Source of the DNA: Glandiceps talaboti
Taxonomy: Eukaryota > Hemichordata > Enteropneusta > Spengelidae
Length of the DNA: 64,000 nucleotides
Assembly (NCBI RefSeq): GCF_964340395.1
Contig: NC_135566.1
Coordinates: 14,746,501-14,810,500 of the forward strand
Direction: 5' to 3'
Made by a program: the position numbers and the translations under genes. The notes beneath the pieces were generated by a model, which saw only the letters and a program-made list of their open reading frames with translations, made no database searches and was not told where the DNA came from. This document shows, in pieces, positions 1-12,814 of the stretch (position 1 is the stretch's first letter; each line of letters begins with the position of its first letter).

Positions 1-302
1 TATCAGATATAACCATTTTGCTCTTATCGGTATATTTGACCCTTACCAAGACCCTCTGTCAAAATTTAAAAAATTCATGAAATAATGCTTCAATGGTAAA
101 CTACTTTTACTTTGTGTCTGTACTGCTTGAAATCATGTCTTTGTACAGTTGACGGTTTTGGTCATTTCAAAATATTGAAGTTGAGGGGTACATCACACAG
201 AAGTAAAATATTTAAGTTGAGGGGTGTGTGTCATGAATGAAGACTTGTTACCAGCAGATACATCTTGCGTAGTTTCTGACCTTAAATTTAGAACGTTTTC
301 AG
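1..302. other. AT-rich flank, no feature
   Basis: No coding or RNA feature is seen. A short imperfect duplication around 165-235 (motif AAGTTGAGGGG twice) has a composition like the minisatellite that follows and may be a decayed edge of it. Confidence 0.5.
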
Positions 303-1425
303 ACTGAAGACATTTCAACTTTGAGGTTAAGAAATTAACAGACACACTGAAGATATTTCAACTTTGGTGTTACAAATTAACACACACTGAAGATATTTCA
401 ACTTTGGTGTTACAAATTAACACACACTGAAGATATTTCAACTTTGGTGTTACAAATTAACACACACTGAAGATATTTCAACTTTGGTGTTACAAATTAA
501 CACACACTGAAGATATTTCAACTTTGGTGTTACAAATTAACACACACTGAAGATATTTCAACTTTGGTGTTACAAATTAACACACACTGAAGATATTTCA
601 ACTTTGGTGTTACAAATTAACACACACTGAAGATATTTCAACTTTGGTGTTACAAATTAACACACACTGAAGATATTTCAACTTTGGTGTTACAAATTAA
701 CACACAGTGAAGATATTTCAACTTTGGTGTTACAAATTAACACACACTGAAGATATTTCAACTTTGGTGTTACAAATTAACACACACTGAAGATATTTCA
801 ACTTTGGTGTTACAAATTAACACACACTGAAGATATTTCGACTTTGGTGTTACAAATTAACACACACTGAAGATATTTCGACTTTGGTGTTACAAATTAA
901 CACACACTGAAGATATTTCAACTTTGGTGTTACAAATTAACACACACTGAAGATATTTCAACTTTGGTGTTACAAATTAACACACACTGAAGATATTTCA
1001 ACTTTGGTGTTACAAATTAACACACACTGAAGATATTTCAACTTTGGTGTTACAAATTAACACACACTGAAGATATTTCAACTTTGGTGTTACAAATTAA
1101 CACACACTGAAGATATTTCAACTTTGGTGTTACAAATTAACACACACTGAAGATATTTCAACTTTGGTGTTACAAATTAACACACAGTGAAGATATTTCA
1201 ACTTTGGTGTTACAAATTAACACACACTGAAGATATTTCAACTTTGGTGTTACAAATTAACACACACTGAAGATATTTCAACTTTGGTGTTACAAATTAA
1301 CACACACTGAAGATATTTCAACTTTGGTGTTACAAATTAACACACACTGAAGATATTTCAACTTTGGTGTTACAAATTAACACACAGTGAAGATATTTCA
1401 ACTTTAATGTTAAGAAATTAACAAA
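303..1425. repeat. 40-bp minisatellite, about 27 copies
   Basis: The unit is 40 bp and includes GAAGATATTTCAACTTTGG followed by TGTTACAAATTAACACACAC. Roughly 27 units run head to tail almost without change. The only variants I see are CACAGTGA for CACACTGA (near 701, 1181 and 1381) and TTTCG for TTTCA in two adjacent units (near 840 and 880). The edge units (303-340 and 1400-1425) are more diverged, as expected for an array homogenised from its centre. It contains no long open frame and is not coding. Confidence 0.97.
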
Positions 1426-3164
1426 CACAACACACACACACATATATATCTCATTTATCGTACTGTGCATGGCTGATTATTGGACACAGTTCATCAAAGT
1501 TTCAAATTGTATTGTGTGATATTCCATGCATGACTTGGTCTACTGTGGCAACTTATTGATTCGTATGATGGGTGTTCTAATCAGATATGACAGTAACCTC
1601 ATGTGTTAATGTCAGTAATGTTATTCAGAACAAGTGGTGCATAGCACTGATACAGAGTCTAATGACTTTTGTATAGGTTATTAATTATTCATGTATTTTC
1701 TCAGAAGTCAAGCATATTACTGATTTTCACATCTGGGTGCTTAATGCGAAATTAGAATAATTGAGATCCAGATGTGGTTGAGACATGCACAGTATGTAGA
1801 GATTACTTATAACCTAGGTTTTGCTGACAATGGAAAAGATGGAGATGGGGGTGGGGGAAGTGTGGGTTGTGGAGTGGTGATTCCACAAGTGTTTTTGACT
1901 GTCTATGCAGAAACACTGAAGATGATTTAAAAAACCAAAAAAAACCCCAAAACAATACTGTTGCACATATGCAAAAACAATTACAGTTAAAGTGCGTGCA
2001 TTACTGCATGTCGTGATATGTCCTCTTTCTGATTTCACCTTTTCACAAGAATTGGCCATTCCAGATTGAGAGTATAGCACCCTCGCTCAAAGTGGGGGTA
2101 TCACCACCTCATACCGATTCTTGAATGAGAGCTTGCCCCTTGGTTACCTGGTATTCTGTAGAAGTGTAAACTATTGTTCAGACATCGAGGAAAAGCAGCA
2201 GTGCTCTATGATTAACTTAGTAACCTATACCATGTATACCCCCCAATGTACATTTTGTACATACAGACAGGAAGTAGAGCACCACCGTGGCAAATTTTCG
2301 AAATGCCTATTCCACTTACGAATGTAAAACAGACAGTTTTCAAAATAATCCACTTTCAGCATTATTTCATACAGTGTGTTTTCGTGTATACTTTTGTCAT
2401 CTCCGTGTAGACGGTAGATGTTAACACAACAGAATAGTTGTATTTTAATTCGAGAATGACATGATGTAGAATGAACCTATTGTACCAGGGTAATTCATAG
2501 TAAAGTAATAGATATATATTGCTGAACACACATTATTCTATATTTGGACTGTGTGTCTTTGATATAATCCGACCAATTTATTGAAGTGTTAGTAACATAT
2601 AACTTTCAGTCCAGTTTAATGCAAGTACAGGTATCCTCCATTTGTTTTCTGTATTTCAGTTCCATTGTCCCAACATTATACCCAGTATCTCCCCTCCATT
2701 CCACTACTACATGTATGTATACCTACCCTGCTCCTCCCCCTCTCCCTTCCTAACACACTTCATCATAACTTAAGATATGTCTAGACTGTATGTAAATTTA
2801 GACTAAATTTGACACAGTACTAATTCTCAAATAACTTCAAAGTCATCAACAGTATATAACAAATTATGAGATCAAAATTAATGAAATTATACTTTGTAGG
2901 ATAGGATAGGATTTAAGATTAATTGAAAGTGTACAGTACCTACCACAGATATCGTAATCAGATTGAACTAATGGTCATTATAGATAGAATTTTATCAAAA
3001 AACTTTTCATATTTTGTTTTGATGATTATATTTTACAAAGTGTATAAATATGGTATACTACTTATAATGTGATCTGCTATTCAGATTTTTAGATACATAT
3101 TTAATTTTTGTTTTGAAAATGTTTTGATCACAATTTTATCAAAGTGGAAAATGGTGATAAATGT
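1426..3164. other. intergenic, no feature recognised
   Basis: AT-rich sequence with scattered short open frames of fewer than 90 codons that show no recognisable protein similarity or splice context. A short CA/TA run lies at about 1428-1450. Confidence 0.5.
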
Positions 3165-3450
3165 TGTTTGGAGTCATGAAGGGTGTGTGGTTAGAATGAC
3201 TGGGTTGGAATCTGCAGGTTGCAAGCCTCGTCGCTGCCATTTGTTTCTGAAATGGTTCAAGTTCTCTGGCAAGATTTGAACCACTAGTATGCCCCAATCC
3301 ACCCAGCTGTATAATTGGGGGACCTGGTAGGATAGAGGTTGTAATGTGAATGCTTTAATCATATGCGCTTTAAAGAGGCTGCAATGGATTTTATGCTCCC
3401 CAGGAAGTTGAAGTATAAAGGACTGTTATGCCATTGTAAGTGCATGCTAG
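3165..3450 (+). mobile_element. tRNA-derived SINE
   Basis: The left part resembles a tRNA head: a degenerate A box (TGTGGTTAGAATGACTGGG) is followed about 30 nt later by a B-box-like AGGTTGCAAGCC. A non-tRNA body follows, with GGTTCAAG, a CCACCCAGCTGTATAA motif, GGGACCTGGTAGGATAGAGG and a GCGCTTTAAAGAGGCTGCAA segment. That architecture is typical of tRNA-derived SINEs of invertebrate deuterostomes and molluscs. The B box is degraded, so the copy is probably old and inactive. Exact ends were not determined and no target-site duplication was identified. Confidence 0.65.
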
Positions 3451-4061
3451 GGGTCATTCTGTGAACCTGTAAATTTTCCCTAAAGACCTATTTTTGCTTA
3501 TTTCGCTGGAAAACAAAAGTGCAAAATTAAGTAGTGACTAAAATGCTTTTTTAATATATATATGAACACAATGATTATGTACTAGTCTGGTAATTAGTAA
3601 AAATATGTCATTTAGAATGAGCTGAAAACTATAAAATCGCAAAATTTTCTAGAAGTGAAAATATCTAGGTTTACAAAATTACAATAATTGTAAAGCACTT
3701 TCAGCAGTGTATGAAATTTCTAGATAAATACTAACATTATTATTATGATTTTAGGTTTTTACCCTTTACCAAACTGAGATAATATCATGAGGAGAAAAAA
3801 TATCAAATTATGAATTGAAAAGTGATGTTCACACACAGGTTAACGTTTGATACAGCATTTAGCAGTTCAAATTGTTTATTTGCATAGAGCTTTTGATCTG
3901 TCTTGGTAGATTATCCACATCAGAATGACAGATTCCATAGTTACATGTACCTACGTATAAGTCATTTGATCTACTAAGCTGATGACCAGTGTTGTCAAAT
4001 TGTGAAAACCTTTGAAAACAGAGGAAGATACTTGCATTTATGCCATGCATGAACCAAAAAT
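3451..4061. other. intergenic, no feature recognised
   Basis: AT-rich DNA with no coding potential that I can support. Confidence 0.5.
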
Positions 4062-4385
4062 ATGGAATTTATACCCTGGTTATACTACGTCACTACGACG
4101 CATGTCTGTATCATGACAATGCATGTCTACATCACTGGTTCTGCTCTGTTTGTAATCAGAGTCAAACTTTCAAAATTGTCACTACTTTATTATTCTTTGA
4201 TGTTAGTTGTTACTGATGGTATACATGTAATTACATAATTCTCCAAATTTTTCTTCATTCAGCCCGGAAATACTCATGACCGAAGGATTTGTCACTACAC
4301 GTCTAGCAACTCATAGTGACAAAGACCCCTTAGGTCACTCATATTTTCCTCGGCTGAACAATGAAAAATTTGGGGTAATAACATC
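4062..4385 (+). mobile_element. fold-back MITE family A, copy 1
   Basis: A unique body (about 4062-4245, including CATCACTGGTTCTGCT) is followed by a roughly 140-bp near-palindrome (4247-4385). The left arm carries TTTTTCTTCATTCAGCC and the right arm carries the complement GGCTGAACAATGAAAAATTT. The centre holds GTCACTACACGTCTAGCAACTCATAGTGAC-type inverted sequence. Four other copies occur in the window (10925, 27783, 38433 and body only at 45005). No coding capacity. Confidence 0.75.
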
Positions 4386-5938
4386 TAATTGCTTTACTTA
4401 TATTAAATATGGACAGGCAAATCTTAGAATGGCATGTTTGGGATAATACAGAATGAGATATACATGTAGCATATATGAAAGAAAAGAAGGCAAATTGTGT
4501 ACAAAAAAAATTATATACATGTATCTAGACTACTGCAAACATTTACGTAAAGTGAAACTAGAGGGTACATAGTAAAGTGCATACCTCTTGAATTTCCCAA
4601 TGCAGAGGGCACCCACAAGAGTTGGAGCTCAGTGGCTGTTACTAGTAATAAAATGGCTTCTCTAAAATTGTCACTAAAATTCTAGTCTGGATGCTGTGAG
4701 TTGAGGTATAAATCATAACGATACCATATAAAAACTAGACTACTTAAATTCCAGATCCAGAATCAAATCTCCATCAACATTTAGTAATTGATCGTTGCAT
4801 GTCTTAAAAGTAAGCTTTCCACAAAGTTTCATCTAAAGTCATCCATCATTTTTGAGACATCTTGCTAACAAACACAGACAGTCCAACAAAGGTGAAAACA
4901 TGAAACACCTATTGACATAGATAATTACTGCATATATTGCATTGTGTACACTTACATCTTGTATGGATCTATAGGCAAAGTGGGCAGTGAAAAAATGACG
5001 AGAAAAACAATGATTTGTAACTGTGAGGGTTATCTCCTTGCTAATATAGATATATTGTAGAGATGATAATGTCAAGATGATTTACTATGGAAGGTATTAT
5101 TAATCATTCTTATCTCCAGAATATTGTATTTTTGTGATCAGTCATTCACAAATCAAGATATAAGTAATCATAATAATAGTGGATGGGGTATACAATAGAT
5201 CTACATATATTTAATGATACTATTCTGTAGAAATGGATATCTTTATTATCAAAAAATAGTATCACATGCCTGTTGAAATCTTTTATGAATCTTCATTGTG
5301 ATGTTATTGTTGGCTTCCAATGAGCACAGCCTTGAGGGGGCTATAGGAGTGACCTGTGTCTGTCTATTGACAGCCATATTTCAAACACCCATGACTTAAT
5401 TTGAACTAAACCTGACACAAATTTCACACATTATATAGGGTAAGTACATGTGTGCTTAATATCAACCAAAGTAGAAATTGAAAACACTAGAAACCAAAAA
5501 CATACAAAACACTGAGAAGAGTGAGAGATTGTGGTAAATCATCCGATTAATGGACTATTTCAGTATTTGTGATGGCGGATGCCTTGTAGCTGAAGATCGG
5601 GAGTAGGCTTTCGGAATTTGGAATTTGGTCCAAGTATTGTGTTGGGGAATGTTATCATACATGTAGTTGGTATAACTTACATGTAGTTCAAAAAGTTATG
5701 ATGGTACTTTGATGTATTTTTTGACAAGTTTATTGAAATGTTGGTTGTGTTGCTCTTGGATGGTTGGTCAAACAAGTATGATTATGGCGGCGGAGACAGG
5801 CAGTGATGTGTTCAGACTGCTTTAGCCTACATTGGACGCTGACAGTGAAATTACTTTACATACGTGTATAAAGCTGCTTAATAGTAATGTGATACTGCAG
5901 TTTGAATAAACAGTGTCACAGTAGTCTAGGAGTGAGAA
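4386..5938. other. intergenic, no feature recognised
   Basis: AT-rich sequence. Only shadow open frames shorter than 80 codons are present, with no recognisable domain. Confidence 0.5.
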
Positions 5939-6545
5939 AACAATCAATCAATCAATCAATCAATCAGAAAATTTATAGAGAGCCTGTATCCAATTCGAAG
6001 TAAAGTTCAGAGGTGCTGTGCACTTAAACATTATTGAAAACTTTCACGAATAAGTAACTGTATGTTTTAAGGTTCTTCCTGAACCATTGACTGTGGGTGT
6101 TTGTCAAAGCTCCAGTGGCAATTTGTTCCAAAGACGCAGTGCAGCAAGTGAGATAGTACGGCCACCAAAAGAATTAAGTCTGTAATTGGATTCAAACAGT
6201 AAATGTTTGTCCGTTGACCAAGTGTGCAGAGATTAGGCTTCTCATGGATAGTGTCTGTAATACATGTAAGTAAGGTGGTGAAAGACCATGCAATACTTTA
6301 TAGGTGGTCAGGAGAACATTGTAATCAATTCTGTAGTGTACTGGCAACCAGTGCAGTTCCTTTAATATTGGTGTAATGTGTTGACATACAGCTGTAATCA
6401 TTTCGTCCACCGTGTGATGATCCTGGCAGCTATGTGCATGTTGTAGTGGTAAATTGGTTTGATGTGTTCATATGGTAGTCCGTAAAGCAGTGCATTGCCA
6501 TAATTGAGTTTGGAAGAAATGAGGGCTTGAGTCAGAAAACTGTAG
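5939..6545 (-). pseudogene. 3' end of a CR1/L2-like LINE reverse transcriptase
   Basis: Read on the minus strand, this translates into the conserved C-terminal region that follows the RT core of CR1/L2/Rex-type non-LTR retrotransposons. The blocks, in order, are SSKLNYGNALLYGLP and AARIIT (about 6535-6405), HITPILKELHWLPVHYRID with YKVLHGLSPPYL (about 6380-6260), then ALRLWNKLPLEL (about 6155-6110). There is a frameshift between the first and second blocks near 6400 and a stop directly after the LWNKLPLEL block. The copy ends in a (GATT)n tail (plus strand CAATCAATCAAT at 5941-5967), as in CR1/L2-group elements. It is 5'-truncated and dead. Confidence 0.88.
5941..5967. repeat. (CAAT)n microsatellite, 3' tail of the LINE
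   Basis: About six to seven AATC units. On the minus strand this is (GATT)n and forms the 3' terminus of the adjacent LINE remnant. Confidence 0.9.
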
Positions 6546-6587
6546 CTGTGATGATATCCTAAAATCCCTTCCTCACCTGATACACAA

Positions 6588-7290
6588 GGAAATAGGAAGT
6601 TTACAAATATATGGATACTCCACCCTATGGAAGTTTTATCATTTCTCCCAGTGTACTTGTGTTCAATACTTTGTCGTGACATTACCGGTAGGCTTTTTGT
6701 GAGTAGTACATGAGGAGTTTTTATTTTGTCATAAGGAAACAAGAAGTATCCACCCTATGGAAGTTTTATCATTTCTCCCAGTGTACTTGTGTTCAGTACT
6801 TTGTCGTGACATTACCGGTAGGCTTTTGTGAGTACTACATGAGGAGTTTTTATTTTGTCATAAGGAAACAAGAAGTATCCACCCTATGGAAGTTTTATCA
6901 TTTCTCCCAGTGTTCTTGTACAAGTGTTGAATACTGTGTCGTGATATTAGGCTTTTGTGACAAGTGCTTGGGAATTTTTTATTTTGTCATAAGGAAACAA
7001 GAAGTTTCCAAATTTATAACGTGTGAGATAATTGTCCCTGCTGACTTTTGAGTCATTTCTCCTCACAGATATAACTGTTGAACGCTGTGTCTTGATAATT
7101 AATAGGCTCAGAAATTGTGTTTGAGAAGTTTCACATTCCTAAAATGAGATATCAGGAAACAAGAATTTTCCAAATAAATGTCTCGTGATGATATTTCTCC
7201 CTGTGGAAGTTTGAGTCTTTTCTCTGAGTGCGCTGGTACATTTGTATAGTGAATACTGTGTCATGATATGAGGCTTATAACCAGTGCATG
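6588..7290. repeat. about 130-bp tandem repeat, three close and two or more diverged units
   Basis: CACCCTATGGAAGTTTTATC recurs at 6621, 6751 and 6880, giving periods of 130 and 129 bp. The two closest units also share ACATTACCGGTAGGC and TTTTGTCATAAGGAAACAAG. More diverged, longer units continue to about 7290 (AAGAAGTTTCC near 7002, AAGAATTTTCC near 7160). An open frame through the array (6710-7051) is only the repeat read in one frame. Confidence 0.9.
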
Positions 7291-8711
7291 GTGATACATA
7301 AAGGGGAAGTGTGACGAGATTCTCTAATGACTCAGTATCAGTAGACTTCAATATATCATATGTGCATAGAGAACAAATTATTTATAAGTGATGAATTATT
7401 TGTTTTTTGCATTTGAAACATTCATTTGTGTAGTGAAGTGATAGCAAAAGGGAAGTGAAGTGAAATGATATGAGACAGAGAAAGTACACATTTGTGAGAT
7501 ATTTCATCACTGCATGTAGCTGAAATATTGGAAGGAAGCCATTTTGAAAAGAATCTGAGTTTTGGATAACAATGTTGGAAATGTGTGATACAACTAATCT
7601 GTCATATGAATGAGACTTGTGTGACAGAACTTACTGTCTGCTGGTTGATCTTGACTGTGTTCTCAACATGTGTAGGAAAGCAGTATTTCACTTTTATTAA
7701 TTATGGAAATTCATACTGGATTTAAATCTACCCACTGTGCTTGATTTAATAAATCAATAAAGCTCCCCTAATGATATGAATATTAATGAGATGGCACCAG
7801 TAGACAGGATCAGCCAATCAGAGGGACACATTTTCTAATTTATGCAGTCATAAACATCACAACATGACTGTACAGTATCTACACTTATGTTAATGGGTTG
7901 AACTGTTGCTACAAGACTACAAAATATAATAATCTAATTTTGGATTTAAATACTGAACTGTTCGGAAGCACGTGTTGAAAAGATATAGCCAAGATCAAGC
8001 AGTGAAGATAAGCTACATGTACATGTTACGTATAGGGACAGATGTTTCATTCAGAAATTGCAGAATTGGCTTGACCACTGTGTAACATGACGTGTACATA
8101 TGCATCTTACTGTTGAATATGCCAGTTAGAAAATAAAATGAAACAAGTCAATATTTTAGTTTTATAAATTCATTTCTAAACAAATACTAACAAAGGAAGT
8201 GTAGCTCATACAGCGTTCTTTGACAGGGAACTGTTTGTGTTAGTATTCTGAGAGGAAATGTGCTAATCTTTTTTGGTGTGTTGTTGCTTGAACGGAACGA
8301 AATGAAGGAAATGAAACTCGAACTTTTATCCACTCACAGGATATTGCATTTTACGTTCTTAGAGTATTTCTAATGATAATATAGTCAATATGAAGTCAAT
8401 CCACTCATGAATGTTAAGCTTACTCTCTGTGAATCTGAAATTAATGTCGTTATCATGTAGGAGTATTTTTGAATGAATTCAAAGCCAAAATAATCAATTT
8501 CCATTAGACCGGTTTGTACTGTTTGTATTGATGCTGTTAGTTACAGTAGCATTGACCAATCAATGTTGTGTATTACATGTAGGTTATTATTACTACTTTT
8601 GTTTATTTCAAAGTAACTTTATTGGTGAAGTGTACCCAGAGTTTGTTAAATTTTCTTTAATATTTACTGTATTGAGTCCAAAACTTTCATACCAAATTGG
8701 AATGTTTGTGT
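7291..8711. other. intergenic, no feature recognised
   Basis: AT-rich. A short AGCCAATCAGAGG motif lies near 7812, with a similar one near 46890. No coding evidence. Confidence 0.45.
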
Positions 8712-8779
8712 ATGTGTTTGTATGTATGTACGTACATATGTGTGTACGTACGTACGTACGTACGTACATACGTACGTAC

Positions 8780-8810
<31 letters not shown>

Positions 8811-9047
8811 TGTATGTATGTATGTATGTATGCATGTATGCATGTATGTATGTATATGTATGTATGTATGTACATGTATGTATGTACATGTATGTATGCA
8901 TGCATCCATGCGTGTCTCTGTATATATGTGTATGTCACAGTGTACAATGTATGTGTGTGCATGCATGCATGTATGTATGTATGTATGTATGTATGTATGT
9001 ATGTATGTATGTATGTATGTATGTATGTATGTATGTATGTATGTATG

Positions 9048-9078
<31 letters not shown>

Positions 9079-9173
9079 TGTATGTATGTATGTATGTATG
9101 TATGTATGTATGTATGTATGTATGTATGTATGTATGTATGTATGTATGTATGTATGTATGTATGTATGTATGT
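8712..9173. repeat. (ATGT)n/(GTAC)n tetranucleotide microsatellite
   Basis: It starts with GTAC/GTACAT units (8725-8785), then long runs of ATGT with CATG and ACATGT interruptions, then an almost pure (ATGT)n tract from about 8968 to 9172 broken once near 9077. The tetranucleotide contains no stop codon in the three plus frames, so the long Tyr-Val-Cys-Met open frames here are artefacts. Confidence 0.98.
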
Positions 9174-9212
9174 TACAGATGCATGGTTTGCATTTGTATG
9201 TATATTTTAATG

Positions 9213-9213
<1 letters not shown>

Positions 9214-9245
<32 letters not shown>

Positions 9246-9250
9246 TGTGT

Positions 9251-9296
<46 letters not shown>
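9214..9296. repeat. (TG)n microsatellite
   Basis: A dinucleotide TG run with single TCTG and TATG interruptions. Confidence 0.97.
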
Positions 9297-9297
<1 letters not shown>

Positions 9298-9904
9298 TAG
9301 AAAATCAAACAGTTTTCAACATCACATATTCCATTGTATAAGAATGATGAATGAGTTCATAACTTATTGTACTAGGTACATGTATACTTGACAATATGTT
9401 ACACTCTTGTGACCAGCACAGCATGAAATGATATGAATAATTTACTGAAATCTTCACATATTATAGACTTGTATGTGTATACTTGACCTACTACATTTCA
9501 GACAGTCAATCATCAATATTGAGTGGACGTTAATTGAATCTAAATATGATTGCAGTCCTTTCATTTTCCAAAAAGCAAAGTTGTCCATTTTATTCATATA
9601 ATGAATGCTCAGTGGTATGTGATGACACATACATGGTTAAGTGTATTTCAGATAGGGTATGATTACAGTGACAAGTACTTTATGAATAATTTAGACTGTG
9701 ATTTCCAACATGAGTAGTTCTTCATTGATGTCGCTACTTCACTCTTATATTTGATTCGGTTATTTAGCCAAATCTGTTTAGGTATTGTTAAATGTCAAGG
9801 TCACATCTAACTCAATTAAAAGTTTAAACAAACATATGTGATATTTACTTGACTTGTAAATACGGGGTTGATTTTATCTTTAATAGCTGTATCCCGACTT
9901 AGAA
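9297..9904. other. intergenic, no feature recognised
   Basis: AT-rich with no coding or RNA signal seen. Confidence 0.45.
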
Positions 9905-10200
9905 GTCATTTTCATTAACCCTGCATCATGCAATCTATCTGAAGTAGAGATTCAAAAATTGACACATCTAGCATACAAAAGGTCTGTTGTACATAGGGTG
10001 AGGCATTATGGGTATAAGTAATGTTAGGAGCTTCTTTAATTCTGACAATCAGCCTTACCATTGTGTGCTCATTGTTTCAAGAGATGCGGCATTCCTAACT
10101 GTTTATTGTGTAAAGTAGGTCCCTTTTTAAGCCAAATTTGCCAATTTTGGTGTGTGTTTTTAGAAAGGTTGCCTGATGCAGGGTTGGTGAAAATAGCTTT
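9905..10200. mobile_element. MITE-like element, family C, copy 1
   Basis: The left end reads CATTTTCATTAACCCTGCAT followed by CATGCAATCT (9907-9936). The right end is its inverted counterpart, AGGTTGCCTGATGCAGGG then TTGGTGAAAATA (10166-10195), giving about 30-bp terminal inverted repeats with few mismatches. The roughly 230-bp interior has no open frame. A related right half occurs near 15690-15790. Confidence 0.7.
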
Positions 10201-10924
10201 TTCCAGTTCTGGGTCCCCAAAACAGAGCAGTGGTAACTGAGATAAAATTCACCTTGTCATTATTCCCCTTTAACGCACGCTGGGTAATATTTCTTTTACT
10301 GCAAAGCAAGGTTGTATACCCTACTGGTATTTAAAAGAGTGAGTGAAGTATGTTTACAAATTCCATGTAAAAGAACGTAAAGAGTGAATTCATTTTGTCA
10401 GCTGGTCAAGATTTCGTATTCATAGACCCTTCTATGAATAACAACTACATGCATGCAAACATACTTTCTACTCATTGGCGACAGAATAACAACATTAACA
10501 AGGAATTGGCAAGCCTTATGTCGCCCTAGTATTGACAAAACAAACACATACGATATCTTTCACATTCATCTTCACACCATCAACACCACAAATCCACTGT
10601 TTTCACACATTTTTCCACTTTTTTGACAACCACTCAAGCTATATGTCTTCCCCATTACAATACACTTTACATTATCCATTTTAAGCATCCCCTTTTACTC
10701 TCAATATTTATCACGCACTTATCATAAATTTTTACACTTCTTCTTTTTTCCATTGTATTTGCCGCTAACTGCCTGCTGGGCACAATCGTAATTTATTGAT
10801 ACCATCAGATTTTCTAAGCTGGAGTGGCAGTGTAATTTCATATGTGGTAATAATAATTATATTATTCAAAAAGTCATCAAGACATATTCTAAGCCAAGTT
10901 ATTGTCTTTGAACAGAAAAGATGA
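10201..10924. other. intergenic, no feature recognised
   Basis: Plain sequence. 10540-10740 is biased to C and T on the plus strand but has no repeat unit. Confidence 0.45.
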
Positions 10925-11215
10925 ATTATATACCTCGGTTGGTCTAAATCACGACAAGCTGTGCCTACGTCACAAATTCTGAGGTGCTCGATAATGGATC
11001 GAAGCGTTCTAAATCGCCATTATTTTTCCCAATATTCAATAAATTATGCTTGAGGTGGTATAAGTCTATATTCGCTAATATTTTTCTTCATCCAGCTGGA
11101 AAATTCTTGTGACCTAAATGTTTGTCACAACTCATCTGTTGACTCATAGTGACCAAGCCCCTTAGGTCACTTGTATTTTCCTTGGCTGAACGAAGAAAAA
11201 TATGAGGGGATAATA
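10925..11215 (+). mobile_element. fold-back MITE family A, copy 2
   Basis: Same organisation as the 4062 copy: a body with CTAAATCGCCATTATTTTTCCC, then inverted arms AATATTTTTCTTCATCCAGC (from about 11077) and CTTGGCTGAACGAAGAAAAA (to about 11205). The centre contains the GTGACCTAA...TTAGGTCAC inverted motif. Confidence 0.75.
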
Positions 11216-11515
11216 TCTAACGTATAGTTGGAAGGGGACAAACTTGTTTTTATGTACACATGTACATCTGCTTCTACTTCTGTACTGTGTAAACATCCAA
11301 CAAGGACTATCATCTATATATTAAACATGTTTTATTTTTAAAAATATAAAAAATAGTCAACATATGCTTATAGGGAATAATATCTATCATAAAGTTGAAA
11401 GGGGACAAACTTACTTATTTTTACATGTATCTACATTTGTACATCTGCTGCTACTTCTATGGTATACTGTGTAAATATCCATCAAGACTTTAGAGGATTA
11501 TCATATTAAACGTAG
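11216..11515. repeat. two-copy tandem duplication, 169 bp
   Basis: GGGGACAAACTT occurs at 11233 and 11402. Both copies continue with ACATCTGC, TACTTCT, ACTGTGTAAA and a TATATTAAAC-like end, so a 169-bp segment starting at the edge of the preceding MITE has been duplicated and has diverged. Confidence 0.8.
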
Positions 11516-12614
11516 TCAGCTTTATGCATACGTTTTATGGGATAGCCATTAAAGATGAAAACATAAAACATGTTATACATAGGAGGATTCAAGCTAAAAA
11601 TAAGGTGATATGAAAGATCAAATATAAACCTAGCTGACCTAAACATCAGATTAAAAATCAGTCTGGCAGATCAAAAATGGGAAGAGATCATTTTGACATT
11701 GAATCTAAAGAGACTATAAATATATTAGCCAGTTATTTTAGTCCGCTGTAAGTTGCACCTACAATGTGATATTATCTTATGGCTTAATAGTAAACTAATC
11801 ATTTATAAAATGAACCATTAACTTAATTAACAAATTGTTAAAATCTAAATGGGGTTAATATTTGATTTCCTATTTAATATGAAGTCTGTTTATGAATGTA
11901 ATAGGCAAGGTATAAAATGAAATGGCTTCATTACGATAATGTTTCCTTGAGAAGGTCAGTAATATAATTTGTGTTTAAGGCCAAGTATATTTAAGATGCT
12001 TCTCTTACCGATATACTCGTAGTTATAATCAAAGCAAATAGCGACACCCGTAAGGACTAAAACTAATTTAGCGTACTGTAATATTGTTTTCAAGCTTTCG
12101 TTATTTCCGGCTTTGCAATCACTTGAAAAAAATGATCATATTTTATCCTAAACCTGTCAACTATATAAGCACACTGACTACAATTTATTGTATTGAGTAT
12201 TACAAGGAATAAACCATTCGGACACGAGGGAAGTCCTGGCTTTCTTCATTTGTACCTGCAGTAACTATTATTACCCCAAAGTGTAGTGTAGTATACACGG
12301 CAGCATTCACTATTCATTCACAAGGCAACTGTGTGGCAATGTTGATTCTATGGATTAGTCTAATTTAGGTATGATTTTCATCTTATTGAAGGACAACGAG
12401 GACTGATGCCATTACACTACAACCTCGCCATAGCCAGCAGGGATATTTTGACGTTAGAATAGGATAAGATTTATACAAGAGAGCGAGTACGAAGCAATCA
12501 GGTGCTGTAACCATAATCCATGTAGATCTGTAGGATGCTGTAACACAATTACAACTTCAGATGTGTGGGTGTGCGGTGCAGTGCAGTGCATGACAGGTAC
12601 GTTGATTACATTTG
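11516..12614. other. intergenic, no feature recognised
   Basis: AT-rich DNA with no supportable feature. Confidence 0.45.
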
Positions 12615-12732
<118 letters not shown>

Positions 12733-12814
12733 TCATGCAATCTTAATATATTTTTAAAGACTGTCTTTGGGGGAATTCTAGTAGATATCAAATTATTTTT
12801 CAGAGTGAATGAAA

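Noticed and set aside
303-1425. CRISPR-like regular array
   Set aside because: Units are contiguous with no unique spacers; the context is clearly eukaryotic.
8528-9391. Long open frames (287 and 214 codons) of Tyr, Val, Cys and Met
   Set aside because: They are translations of the (ATGT)n and (TG)n microsatellites, which lack stop codons in these frames.
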